Shown here: one piece after another, positions 35,401-42,149 of the stretch
Layout: the number at the start of each line of letters is the position of its first letter
Numbering within the stretch: position 1 is the stretch's first letter
Assembly (NCBI GenBank): GCA_034401795.1
Contig: CM067365.1
Coordinates: 16,049,166-16,113,165 of the forward strand
Origin: Chaetoderma sp. LZ-2023a
Taxonomy: Eukaryota > Mollusca > Caudofoveata > Chaetodermatida > Chaetodermatidae
Reading direction: 5' to 3'
DNA: 64,000 nucleotides
Program-made: the position numbers and the translations under genes
The notes under the pieces: model-generated
What the model was told of the DNA's origin: nothing
The model's database searches: none
What the model saw: the letters and a program-made list of their open reading frames with translations, nothing else

Positions 35401-38400
35401 TATCAGCCAAAAATGGCTTCAGCACTGGTCTTGAGAAATGTCCAAATGCAGAAGGCTATTTTTGAAAATTTACTACTGGAATGACTGACTCGATAACCGA
35501 GCCAATCATTCAGTAGTAAATCTTCATAAATAGGCTTTTCTTGGTCTGCACAAGGGATAGAGGGTTAAAACAAAACCATGGAGAACACGTGTGTTACTCT
35601 AACCATATTATCCCTGTGAAGTTTTTACAGACTAACACTTTATTGGCCAAATAAGCCAAGGGAGTTAGCAATGATTTTAGCCCGTAAACAGTTAACTCTC
35701 GAATTTGATTAGAAAATTTCAATTATCTCATAGAAAATGTCCATTTGCAGACCAAGAAGACTATTTTTTAAATTTACCTCTGGAATTGCTGGCTAGGTTA
35801 TCGAGCGAGTCATTCCAGTTGTAAATTTAAAAAAATTGTTTTCTCTTGGACATTTCTAAGACCACTACAGAAGCTGTTTTTTGGCTGATATGAGTGTTAA
35901 CCGGTTAAAACACAATCTCAGCTAAAAGAGGCTTCTACAGTGGTCTTGTGAGATGTCAATTTACAGAACAGAACATTATTTTTTGTAATTTACCACTGGA
36001 ATGACTGTCTCGATAACGGAGCCAGTCATTCCACTGAGAAATTAAATAATCTGCAAATGGACATTTTCATGGCCGATGACACAATGATTTTTAACCCTTT
36101 AACACACAGTCAGCCAAGAACGGCTTCTGCAATGATCTTGACAAATACCCACTTGCAGACAAAGAGGACTCCTATTCAAATTTACCACTGGAATAAGCGA
36201 GCCAATCACTCTTGGTAAACTTTAAAAATAACTTCTTGGTCTGCAATTGAAATTTTCTCGAAACATTTGAGGGCTAGTGTTAATTAATGGTAATCCCTTA
36301 AGGGATAGAATAAAAATGTGCTACATTAGGTTATTTTTGAAAATTTCTAGCTGGAATGACTTGCTCAATACCCGAGCTGTTATTAGTTGTAAATTTTCAA
36401 AAATACTCTTCTCTTGGCCTGGAAATGAAATGGACAAACCGTTGTGGCTATTAAATGATTAATTAATATACAAATGGGAAAATAATTTTTTTAAATAATA
36501 CGCTTTCCAAAACAGTCAATCGTATCAGTAGTCGAGGAGAAACTTTTCCTGTCATAGCTGGATAATTTGTGTGATCACTAATTACTTGCCTTGGATTTCA
36601 ATATATGACGTGTAAAATGTTATACCGCATTTAATATATTTAAGAGCTTCTGGAGAAATGAACTAAATCAAAATTTTAAAATTACTTTTTCTTGTTAAAT
36701 GACATCGTTATAAATTTGAAGTAATTATACAGAACAGGAAATGAACATGAAGATGCAGAAATCAAAAACAACTTACCTGCATATGTTCTTCCCATAGCTT
36801 GCTGTAAAATATAAAATATTATTTTAAAATGAATTCACTTACAATTTACAAATAGCAATCTTTTCCACGTTATCTGAAAGTATACACTTTCCTTGCAATG
36901 TTTTAAATAGCGAATATGATTGGAATCCGGATGCAGGTTTTTAACCGCCTGACTGCTGAGATTTTTCACACAACATATTCCAAGTGCTATATCTCTTGAC
37001 TTTCTGAATATTATGAAAACAATTTGACTGAATGTTGATGGTGGCTAAGTCAACAAAAAAAAGAAAAACCAATTTGACTGAAAGTTGTTACTTTCAGTCC
37101 AATTGTTTTCAAAATATTCAGTCAAGATTTTTTGCTCATTGAAATTATGGTTTGGTGGCTGAGAGAGGTAGAGTTTGGATCCCGACCAAAGATTGGCAAT
37201 CCAGGTGCATAGTATAAGAAGCTTTATTCTGTTAATTTTGAAGGAAATCTGATCTTGATTTTAATTCTGGAAATTGACCAACGATTAGAAATCCTATTTT
37301 ACACCAACAACCTTTCTTGTACAGGGCTTCCATGAGTGGCGCACTACTTGCAAAGTTCATGTTTAGACTCCAAAAACAAACAAGAAAGGCCTGGAACTCC
37401 TGTTTTTAAACCCTTGACAACTATACAATTACATAGAAACCCTGTTAAGCATACTGATTACTGATTATCATAGGTTGAATGTTTTTCTCGCTGTCATCCA
37501 ACAGCACCATTGCAATAACGTTGCGAATTGCGTTTTAAGACGGCTTTCTCTCCAGCATTACTGTGGTCTTTTTCGGACATGATTCAACCCATGACGTCAT
37601 ATAGGTTCAATTAACTCGCAGAAAATTAGAGCAACATAGCGCTTTTTAACGCAATTTTAATCGGATTTATAATTAAATGTCACAGGAATTTTCAGAAGCG
37701 ATGCTCTGCTTCCAGCGCTTCCCTACACTACATCCCCTAATTTATACGACAATTATAAAATTTAAACATTATTAGATAAATATGGCTGTGATTGATAAAA
37801 TAGATGCAATATACTTTACCTGTTTTCGTATTGCTGGACCGATGTTTAATTTTCTGTCTTTGAATATCAAGTTATCTGCCTGTAAAGTAAATGTCAAAAT
37901 CAAATTCAATTGTTATTAATGTTCGCGCAACTGAATTAATCTTTAATAATTTGAACCATAATTTCTCATAATCCGAATGTCAAGATAAATACACACGTAA
38001 GCTGTTGAATATTTGATACAAATTTGACTGGGAGTTGGCAGAAATAAGCAACAGGTCTCAGTTACCTTATTTTCAAAATATCCAACACATTACTTTATTA
38101 AATTATAAATTCACCAGACATGCAATTCAGACGGTTATTGTCAAACTTTTTCACTTTCATGAGACTGACAGAAAATGACATCGGATCCTTGAGTGACAAA
38201 TCAGATACCTCTATTAGTAGCCCTTTCTCCGGTGAAAATACATTTTCCAATTTCCTGAAAATTTTCTGGCCGGCAAATGGACATTTCACAAGACTACTGC
38301 AGAGGCCATTTTAGACAGTTTGACCATTAAGGGGTTAATAAAATCATGTTTGAACTGTCATAAAACTATCCCTGCTGAAACAGTGATCTGACCGGATCTG

Positions 38401-40940
38401 AGCCACCGTGGTTACAGTCCCAATTGAAATCGGCCCAGTGGTTCTTCAGAAGTCATTTAAAGGAAAAGTTGACGGACGGACACATGACGGATGGTCACCA
38501 CTGCATAAGCTCACTTAGGTGAGCTAATAAACAAACCTCTTTTCTGATAATTTTTTCAGCATCCTCTTGTGTTTCGAATGTGACAAATCCATACCTAGAA
38601 ATAATATATGAAATTATTATACTTTAATAATATCATGATTTTAGTTTATCATAGGAACAGTTTAAATTGCTGTGTATGTTAGTGCAATAGTAACTCAATG
38701 CAGGTCAGCTGCTCGTTGTCGGTTTTACCAGCCAGCAGTTGTGCTCCGAGCATTGATTTAGGGGAATCACGGCGGAATGATGTCAATTTGCAGTGGTGTA
38801 ACTGGACTTTTCAGATGACTGCAATCAGGGCAGGCTAAATTTGAAAACCCACTGCCCTAAAATTTTTCAGCAGCCCTGACGCATCATGCTCAAAGGGGCA
38901 TGGGATGTGTCAATAAGTTCTCAAATGTGTACCCATCAGGGATTGATTACGGTCCTGTACTCAGTGACAGCCATGCCATAATAATAAATACAAACTACAG
39001 GCATGTGTGTGAGTGCGTGCCTGAGTGTGTTGTATATTGTTAATTTAAATTACATAGACTTCTAAGTGGTTTACAAGCTAGTCCAAAGTGAAAATTTGCC
39101 AAACTCATTTTTGGGTTAAGCAAATTTGTTTCAGGTAACATTCTGATTTGCCCAGCTATTTTTCATGTACATAACATTTGCGCAAACGAAAAATGGTAAT
39201 ATTTGCGCGAACGAAAAACAGGTTACGCCAATTTGGACAGTCCTGCATTTATCAAGGCAATATAGAATTTGTAGCACCCGATTTAGGCCCTTTGTGGTTC
39301 TAAAATTATATTATATATGCCAATGAAACAACAAAGTAGGAAGTTGAACTATTTACGGAAAACCAATTTCTGTGAAGAATGAGTCATTAATATCTTAATT
39401 TTTTGACCAGACTAAACATGCTAGAGCTGTAAACCAATTAGCCTGGATGCCATGGGTAACATGATGACTTGTGACCAAGTCACCCGAAGATGATGAGCCA
39501 TCAGTAAAATCAAGCTATATTACATACTCCTCTGCATAAATTACTCACCCTTTTGAAATACCCGCTCGATCTGTGATAATTTTTGTGTCTTTGACTGGCC
39601 CATAAGCAGAAAAGAATGATTTAAGTTCAGCTTCAGAAGTCTGGGGGAACAAAAACTTGATGATTCAACCAGAGACAATTAACAGACACCATAATTAGAT
39701 AAATATTTTTCAATTCCAGTAGTAACATTTGCTAGAAATGGGGGAATCCATGTCTAGTTAAGCTCCGCCCACACTTTGCCTTTGTTAGAATCGATTTAAA
39801 TATACTTTGAATCCTGAATTCCCAGAATGCCAATTTCAAGGTACAGGTAACCAGATGAATATTTTGAAACCAATTTGACTGCATGCTGTTGCAAAATATT
39901 CAAAAGTTCATTAAGTAGTAAAGACAATTCATACACTTGATGCAAGTTGACGGAATTGAGCATCATGTCATATGCTTGAGTGACGGCCAAGATTTATTTG
40001 CCTGGCATATGAATAAGGTCATGCCTGCTTGTATGGCGTAGTGTATCAGAAATACTATCCACAGTGGTATCTTAGGATGCATAGGCGGATGGATTTTAAT
40101 GTGAATGTCCGCTTGCAGGCCAAGAGTCTGCCAAAAGAATATCATTTTTAACATTTTACATTGGAATGCCTGCCTCAGTTATCAGGCCAGTCATTCATTT
40201 TCAAAAATAGTCTCTTGGTCTGCAAATTGCTCTTTTCTCAGGGCCACTTTTAGCTGGTTTGACCATCAAATGGTTAATACAATCCTAGCCTGTGCTGTTA
40301 AAGGTACACAGGTTGAAACATGAAAACATCCATGAGTTCGCCATAATACAGACTCATAGGCAACAAATTGTGTTACCTTATCAGTCGATTTTAGTATGGC
40401 TACAAGAGGTCACCATAGGTTTCATTAAAAGTACTATAAGCGAACCTTTAGTGGGTTACCATTTAAGCCAAATTACAGCACATGCTAAAAATATATCCAA
40501 TGGAAAAGCATTCTTTAGGATGCATTAACTGCACTGGCGTAGTCGACTCGATTACGACAAATTTAATGCACAGGACAGGCTTAAATGGTGTCGAGTATAT
40601 AATTTAATATTTAACACCATTGTCATCTGAGGAAAAGGTAGCATTGCCACTTGTTTGAGTGAAACATTTGGATAATTTCCCTCATTCAGATGATTCCTCA
40701 TAATAAAGAACGAGCCACGCGAAGAATATTTATGAAAACTAATTTATACAAATTTATATCTTAGTACAAATTACAACGTTAAGCTACATAATCATACAGC
40801 TTTAATTACTTGAAACTTACATGTGCAACAATACCACCAACAAATATTCTGTTCGGCACCGGGGTTCCGTATTTTGGTGCTGGTGTTCCGCTAAGTGGTG
40901 TTGTGGGAGTCGGGCATGGAGAAACTTCGGTACTTGATGA
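20376..40940 (-). CDS. BOLL: Boule-like RNA-binding protein (BOLL), eight coding exons placed
   Basis: Boule is the founding member of the DAZ family, a cytoplasmic RRM protein that controls translation of germline mRNAs and is needed for male meiosis in flies and mammals. The exons read from 40940 down to 20376 and join in frame with GT/AG borders throughout. They give a short Ser/Thr/Pro N-terminal stretch, RNP2 IFVGGI, a helix ELKSFFSAYGPVKD, TDRAGISKGYGFVTFETQED (RNP1) and LNIGPAIRKQ. A tail with YTYQNGMAIF and QYPSLYNQP, then QWRWAPQ, follows the DAZ-family tail. About 205 residues are recovered, against 283 in human BOLL. The start-codon exon (above 40942) and the C-terminal exon(s) (below 20376) were not found. 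Introns total about 20 kb and consist mostly of repeats. Confidence 0.93.
20480..21590. repeat. Tandem array, ~130-150-bp unit, six to seven units
   Basis: Units share ACAAGCTCCCACACCAGATT, GGTAACGATCCCTTCAATAG, ATCCGGAAACGCAATATTAC, TTAATTAGGTCACNGTGACC and a GATAGGGTTCTTCGGACCACC-like block. It lies in the last identified BOLL intron. One diverged insertion around 21250-21430 breaks the regularity. Confidence 0.7.
21690..21857. mobile_element. Family C MITE
   Basis: Right end GACATCAGAGTGGCAATGGTTAA is intact; the left end is worn. Inner arms TTTTTCAACAAATTTGGTGG and CCACCAAACTGTTGAAAAAT surround an ACTGTCGGAGACAGC centre. Confidence 0.7.
21858..22360. other. BOLL intron sequence, nothing specific seen
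   Basis: AT-rich intron without a recognised element. Short frames on the plus strand are not supported by composition or similarity. Confidence 0.4.
22378..22605. mobile_element. Family A MITE
   Basis: Contains CGGCTTCTATTGTGGTCTTG, AGAAATGTCAGGCC, GGAATGACTGGTTTGATCAC and the return arm TTTTCAAAATAGTCTTCTCT with TGGTCTGCATTGC. Termini are partially worn. Confidence 0.65.
22750..22830 (-). CDS. BOLL: BOLL exon 7 of those found (tail, YNQP)
   Basis: Encodes 27 residues from PSYSTVMLPQSQAVYL to YPSLYNQP, a Tyr/Gln/Pro-rich piece typical of the region that carries the DAZ repeat in this family. Acceptor TTTTTAG, donor CCA|GTAAGT. It begins and ends in phase 0, so it can be skipped without changing the frame. 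Confidence 0.85.
22895..23034. mobile_element. Family B MITE, diverged
   Basis: Arms CTGTTGAATATTTTTACAAT and TTTTCAAAATATTTAACAG surround a CAAGCAGCAAC centre. It directly adjoins the family A copy at 23038. Confidence 0.6.
23038..23264. mobile_element. Family A TTAA MITE
   Basis: Left end TTAACCATTTAACACTCATA, right end GAGGCTAAAGGGTTAA. Inner arms include TCTGCAGGGGTCTTGAGAAA and a TCGTTGATAAACGA centre. Confidence 0.75.
23743..23933. mobile_element. Family A TTAA MITE next to a BOLL splice donor
   Basis: Left end TTAACCTTTTAATGC, right end CTAAATGGCTAATTAA. Its terminal TTAA (23930-23933) lies at intron position +7 relative to the donor of BOLL exon 6, so insertion stopped just outside the splice signal. 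Confidence 0.7.
23940..24055 (-). CDS. BOLL: BOLL exon 6 of those found (tail, YTYQNGMAIF)
   Basis: Encodes 39 residues with the preceding split codon: MALSPGSLLFTNGV, PYTYQNGMAIFQ, then SPDGGYTVPQPQ. The YPYTYxNGVAYF-like block is a boule hallmark just after the RRM. Acceptor GTGCAG, donor CAG|GTGAG. Begins in phase 1 and ends in phase 0. Confidence 0.93.
24183..24200. repeat. Poly-G tract
   Basis: A run of G interrupted once by T-free context (GATGGGGGGG onward). Simple low-complexity sequence that is also a likely assembly weak point. Confidence 0.8.
24315..24610. mobile_element. Family A MITE(s), one or two decayed copies
   Basis: GAATGTTCATTAGCAGGTCA and TTTTCAAGAATAGTCTTCTC mark one copy. 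A second return arm (TTTCAGTGGCATAATGTGC, TTTTCTTGGCCTGCAACTG, TTTGACCATCTAAGGATTAA) follows at 24510-24608. Confidence 0.55.
24885..25082. repeat. AGGTCA-type array unit, single block
   Basis: GTTCAGTGAACCGTGAAAAA, TAGGTCATGCTGATCTAC, then TTTAGGCCATTATACATCC. It is the same unit as the large array at 29580-32200 and lies immediately left of the 165-bp array. Confidence 0.65.
25085..25995. repeat. Tandem array, ~165-bp unit, about five units
   Basis: Units share ATCGTCAATTTCGATAGGTT, TCTTCCCCAGGCCTAGTCC, ACCCTATGAAGTTTCAA, GTAACGGAGTTATCATCCGG, AAACCAATTTTCAAGATGGC and GGCGGCCATCTTGGA. Adjacent units are well conserved. AGGTCA-type units (24885 and 26000) flank it on both sides, suggesting insertion into, or co-amplification with, that array. 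Confidence 0.8.
26298..26520 (+). mobile_element. GAGGCCC-type element, 5' fragment
   Basis: Starts inside the terminus at GGGCCTGTATCGCTCACCTG, then GGAACATTGGCATTTCAAG. The body is short and diverged. Confidence 0.5.
26563..27678 (+). mobile_element. GAGGCCC/CCAGGTGAGC element, body type 1
   Basis: Starts ACAAGAGGCCCAAGGGGCCT and ends CACTTGGCCTTTCAGGCCAG followed by GCGAGCTAA (one substitution in the hairpin stem). About two ~600-bp units. Confidence 0.75.
27892..28895 (+). mobile_element. GAGGCCC/CCAGGTGAGC element, body type 2
   Basis: Left end ACAAGAAGCCCAAGAGCCTG with CGCTCACCTGCACCATT; right end GGCATAAGCTCAGTTGG and CAGGCCAGGTGAGCTAA. The interior is about six units of the ~150-bp body, for example TTGACCAATCAAAATTCTGT and GGTTAATGAG. 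Confidence 0.75.
28912..29062 (+). mobile_element. GAGGCCC-type element, 3' fragment
   Basis: Ends GGTCGCCATGGCATAAGCTC, then ACTTGGCCATTCTGACTAGG and TGAGCTAA. Only the last ~150 bp of a copy remain, directly after the previous element. Confidence 0.6.
29151..29537 (+). other. Possible coding remnant, unidentified
   Basis: An open frame of 128 codons whose last third is Gln/Pro/Tyr-rich: QPGHPNGSTPQDQTPQYQQY, then PVYNGPPRNIDDIDFYEE. This composition is unlike the neighbouring repeats. I do not recognise a family and see no start or splice context that settles it. It might be a processed or transposon-borne fragment on the strand opposite to BOLL. Confidence 0.3.
29739..29753. promoter_or_regulatory. 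Perfect inverted AGGTCA repeat (IR3), copy 1
   Basis: AGGTCA-CAC-TGACCT, the consensus for a steroid-receptor (ER-type) IR3 site. Whether it is bound is unknown. Confidence 0.4.
30631..30830. mobile_element. Family A MITE
   Basis: Left end TTAACCATTTAATGGTC. Inner arms GGCCATTTGCTGGTCAAGAG and CTGTCTCAGTTACTGAATAA, return arm TTCAAAAATAATCTCTTGAC. Confidence 0.65.
31641..31655. promoter_or_regulatory. Perfect inverted AGGTCA repeat (IR3), copy 2
   Basis: AGGTCA-TGC-TGACCT within a later array unit. Confidence 0.4.
32072..32086. promoter_or_regulatory. Perfect inverted AGGTCA repeat (IR3), copy 3
   Basis: AGGTCA-TGC-TGACCT in the last complete array unit, preceded by a third AGGTCA half site 11 bp upstream. 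Confidence 0.4.
32270..32335 (+). pseudogene. LINE-like fragment (ENLLLNEDKTEFTP)
   Basis: The frame reads FKNENLLLNEDKTEFTP, resembling the segment after the RT active site of LINEs in which a conserved N-x-x-KTE occurs. A similar DNA string (TCAAGAATGAGAATCT) recurs at 18115. Very short, so this is tentative. Confidence 0.35.
32380..32800. repeat. 46-bp tandem array, about nine units
   Basis: Unit contains CATTCAGGTTGTGTGTGGGA, CATGATCAATTGTAAACCAC and AAATGC. Units differ by scattered substitutions and short deletions. A minisatellite. Confidence 0.85.
33050..33170. mobile_element. Family A MITE, half copy
   Basis: GGCTTCTGCAGTGGTCTTGA, GAAATGTTCATTGCAAGACC, AAGAAGCCTATGTTTGAAGA and CACTAGAATGACTGGTACGA. 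The return arm is missing. Confidence 0.6.
33458..33697. mobile_element. Family A TTAA MITE, complete (type copy)
   Basis: A 240-bp element from TTAACCCGTTACTGGTC to TACCTTTAAAGGGTTAA. The centre GGTTAGCGAGCCAGTCATTC pairs with GAATGACTGGATCGGTTAGC-like sequence on the other arm, and outer arms TTGGTCTTGAAGAATGGC and GTCTTCTCTTGGCCTGCAAA complete the foldback. TTAA flank and CCC-starting termini are of piggyBac type. Confidence 0.8.
33700..34740. other. BOLL intron, AT-rich, nothing specific
   Basis: No gene or recognised repeat. Scattered homopolymers; the short frame at 33832-34044 has no family resemblance. Confidence 0.4.
34760..35090. repeat. Diverged units of the ~165-bp array
   Basis: Shares AACTATGAAGTTTCAAACAG, GGTGGCCATACTAGATTTT and TTTGCAAGATGGTAAC with the array at 25085, but is much more worn. 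Confidence 0.6.
35384..35567. mobile_element. Family A MITE
   Basis: Left end GACCCTTTAACACTCATATC (TTAA mutated to TTGA), right end GATAGAGGGTTAA. Centre GACTCGATAACCGAGCC is a clean palindrome. Confidence 0.75.
35735..35908. mobile_element. Family A MITE, abutting the next copy
   Basis: Inner arm TGTCCATTTGCAGACCAAGA and right terminus GATATGAGTGTTAACCGGTTAA. Its final TTAA (35905-35908) is also the left TTAA of the next copy. Confidence 0.7.
35905..36094. mobile_element. Family A MITE, back to back
   Basis: Starts TTAAAACACAATCTCAGC and ends CACAATGATTTTTAA. Centre GTCTCGATAACGGAGCC. Shares TTAA with both neighbours. Confidence 0.7.
36091..36283. mobile_element. Family A MITE, back to back
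   Basis: Left end TTAACCCTTTAACACACAGT, right end GAGGGCTAGTGTTAA. The central stem is partly deleted (ACTGGAATAAGCGAGCC). Confidence 0.7.
36320..36475. mobile_element. Family A MITE, partial
   Basis: Begins inside the arm at GGTTATTTTTGAAAATTTCT. Centre GACTTGCTCAATACCCGAGC, return arm TTTCAAAAATACTCTTCTCT, then TTAAATGATTAATTAA. Confidence 0.6.
36777..36801 (-). CDS. BOLL: BOLL exon 5 of those found (25-bp microexon)
   Basis: Encodes QAMGRTYA plus one base, directly after IRKQ of the RRM end, where other boule proteins have a short QxG-x-R linker. Acceptor TTTTACAG, donor GCAG|GTAAGT. At 25 nt it would be missed by most gene finders; the frame of exons 4 and 6 supports it (phase 0 in, phase 1 out). 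Confidence 0.85.
37000..37140. mobile_element. Family B-related palindrome
   Basis: CTGAATATTATGAAAACAAT with TTGACTGAATG on one arm; CAATTGTTTTCAAAATATTC with AGTCAAG on the other. A second TTTGACTGAAAGTTG copy lies inside. Confidence 0.55.
37145..37815. other. BOLL intron, nothing specific
   Basis: No recognised element or frame. The interval includes an ACTCCTGTTTTTAAA/AGGCCTGGAACTCC pair that recurs loosely at 45720-45920. Confidence 0.35.
37820..37879 (-). CDS. BOLL: BOLL exon 4 of those found (end of RRM)
   Basis: Encodes ADNLIFKDRKLNIGPAIRKQ, the last helix/strand of the RRM. The LNIGPAIRKQ string is diagnostic of the DAZ/boule family. Acceptor TTTACAG, donor CAG|GTAAAG, phase 0 at both ends. 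Confidence 0.95.
38000..38095. mobile_element. Family B palindrome, worn
   Basis: CTGTTGAATATTTGATACAA and TTATTTTCAAAATATCCAAC arms, with a GCAGAAATAAGCAAC centre. Confidence 0.55.
38195..38338. mobile_element. Family A MITE, half copy
   Basis: Right half: TTTTCTGGCCGGCAAATGGA, CATTTCACAAGACTACTGC, GAGGCCATTTTAGACAG, ending CATTAAGGGGTTAA. Confidence 0.65.
38415..38527 (+). mobile_element. GAGGCCC-type element, 3' end beside a BOLL splice donor
   Basis: GAAATCGGCCCAGTGGTTCT, then CATAAGCTCACTTAGGTGAG and CTAA: only the last ~110 bp of a copy, with a shortened hairpin. It ends at intron position +10 of the donor of BOLL exon 3 (exon end 38537). Confidence 0.7.
38537..38594 (-). CDS. BOLL: BOLL exon 3 of those found (RNP1)
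   Basis: Completes the split Gly codon and encodes YGFVTFETQEDAEKIIRKE, the RNP1 strand (KGYGFVTF with the previous exon) and the second RRM helix. Phe residues of RNP1 that stack on RNA are present. Acceptor TTTCTAG, donor GAG|GTTTGT (weaker than the others). Confidence 0.95.
38600..39545. other. BOLL intron, nothing specific
   Basis: No recognised element. Contains ACATTTGCGCAAACGAAAAA and a near-copy (ATATTTGCGCGAACGAAAAA) 31 bp apart. Confidence 0.35.
39549..39640 (-). CDS. BOLL: BOLL exon 2 of those found (RRM helix 1, strand 2)
   Basis: Encodes TSEAELKSFFSAYGPVKD, then TKIITDRAGISK plus a split Gly. It matches helix 1 and strand 2 of the boule RRM and joins IFVGGIVAH of the preceding exon. 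Acceptor CCCCCAG, donor AGG|GTGAGT. Ends in phase 2. Confidence 0.95.
39850..39905. mobile_element. Family B fragment
   Basis: One arm only: GAATATTTTGAAACCAATTT, then GCTGTTGCAAAATATTCAA, an internally deleted palindrome. Confidence 0.45.
40100..40277. mobile_element. Family A MITE
   Basis: GAATGTCCGCTTGCAGGCCA, GGAATGCCTGCCTCAGTTAT, return arm TTTTCAAAAATAGTCTCTTG and TTGACCATCAAATGGTTAA. Confidence 0.65.
40821..40940 (-). CDS. BOLL: BOLL exon 1 of those found (N-terminus and RNP2)
   Basis: Encodes 40 residues: SSSTEVSPCPTPTTPLSGTP, then APKYGTPVPNRIFVGGIVAH. The Ser/Pro stretch, the RYGT-xPNR block and RNP2 (IFVGGI) are laid out as in other boule proteins. Acceptor TTTTCAG, donor CAT|GTAAGT, phase 0 at both ends. 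It contains no Met, so the start codon must lie in an upstream exon beyond 40942 that I could not identify. Confidence 0.95.
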
Positions 40941-40984
40941 CTGAAAATTTAATAAGAACTAGTTTCAAACTTTCAACTATACAT

Positions 40985-41110
40985 TGCATAACCCTTACCA
41001 CTCATGTCAATATTCTATCTTTTACTGTGTCAATATCATAGAAACTGTACATGTACATTTTTCAACAACTTTGGTGCAAGATGTTGCTGTCTACGACAGC
41101 AGCTTTTGAC
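40985..41110. mobile_element. Family C MITE, partial
   Basis: ATAACCCTTACCACTCATGT, CAATATTCTATCTTTTACTG, TTTTTCAACAACTTTGGTGC and GCTGTCTACGACAGC. The other half is missing. Confidence 0.6.
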
Positions 41111-41879
41111 CCCTGACCCCCAGGGGCAGAGTCAAATACAAATGTATTCTTGCACTCCGCAATTATATGGCCATATGGTTAACTGACATATCAAATCTTG
41201 TTGATTTCGTCTGCGCAACACACACAAATATCATAAGGATGTACACAAATTTCACTCAATGAAAGGACTTTCAAGGCCTTGAAAATGCAACAATTTTTCA
41301 TGTGTAAGGCTGTTTAGAAATTAGTGGAAGCCCTGGACCGGATCAAACTCTACACCTATGGCCATCTATTAATGTCTGGTTTTCCGCGATAACGGAAAAT
41401 GAACAGAATTCATGGAATAGGTAATTTGAAATGGAAAGGTGATATTCAAAAAACATCAATGGAAAATCACCTTTTTCCTGCAAAGCAAAACATTTGTAAA
41501 TTCCTCCAGAATGTTACACATTTTCGTGTGAAATGGTAAATTATAATATTACCCTTCCATATCTTTAACAATCGAACTCCCACTCACCGTCCCTGTCATA
41601 ACCATAACAGAATGCACAACTCAAGTTTACGAGTATTATTGAATATATTAATTGTAGATGCAACTTCCATGATGTAAGTTTGTGAAATGAAAGTGAAATA
41701 TAAGGCCAGTACCAGTGGTTTTCCCGCGACAGCAGCACATTAAACAAATTTATTTAATTGGCAATTTGAAACGTAAAACATAAGTGATATTCCAACAGAA
41801 ATCTACTGAGAATCACTTTTCTGCAAAATATTTGTAAAGTGAACAGAAATCATGACGTTCAAGCAGTAGTTTAAATCTT

Positions 41880-41996
41880 AAATTTTACTACTGGAATGAC
41901 TGGACCGATTCTAGTTGTAATTCTAAAAAATTGTCATCTCTTTGTCTGCATATATAGCAGCATTTTCTGAGTCAAATATTACCATTAAATGGTTAA
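41880..41996. mobile_element. Family A MITE, half copy
   Basis: TTACTACTGGAATGACTGGA, TTGTAATTCTAAAAAATTGTC and ATTACCATTAAATGGTTAA. Confidence 0.6.
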
Positions 41997-42029
41997 TTAT
42001 TTCCTTGTAAAATATCTTACTTTCAAAGC

Positions 42030-42140
42030 AGCCACACAGGAAAGTTGCAGAATATTTCAAAATTCATTTGAAATGAAGCCATTGCTGATGACAGCAACAT
42101 CTTCTGCACTAAATTTCAAAATATTTGACAGAATATAATT
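42030..42140. mobile_element. Family B palindrome, worn
   Basis: AGAATATTTCAAAATTCATT and AAATTTCAAAATATTTGACA arms around GATGACAGCAACATC. Confidence 0.55.
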
Positions 42141-42149
42141 TATATTGTA

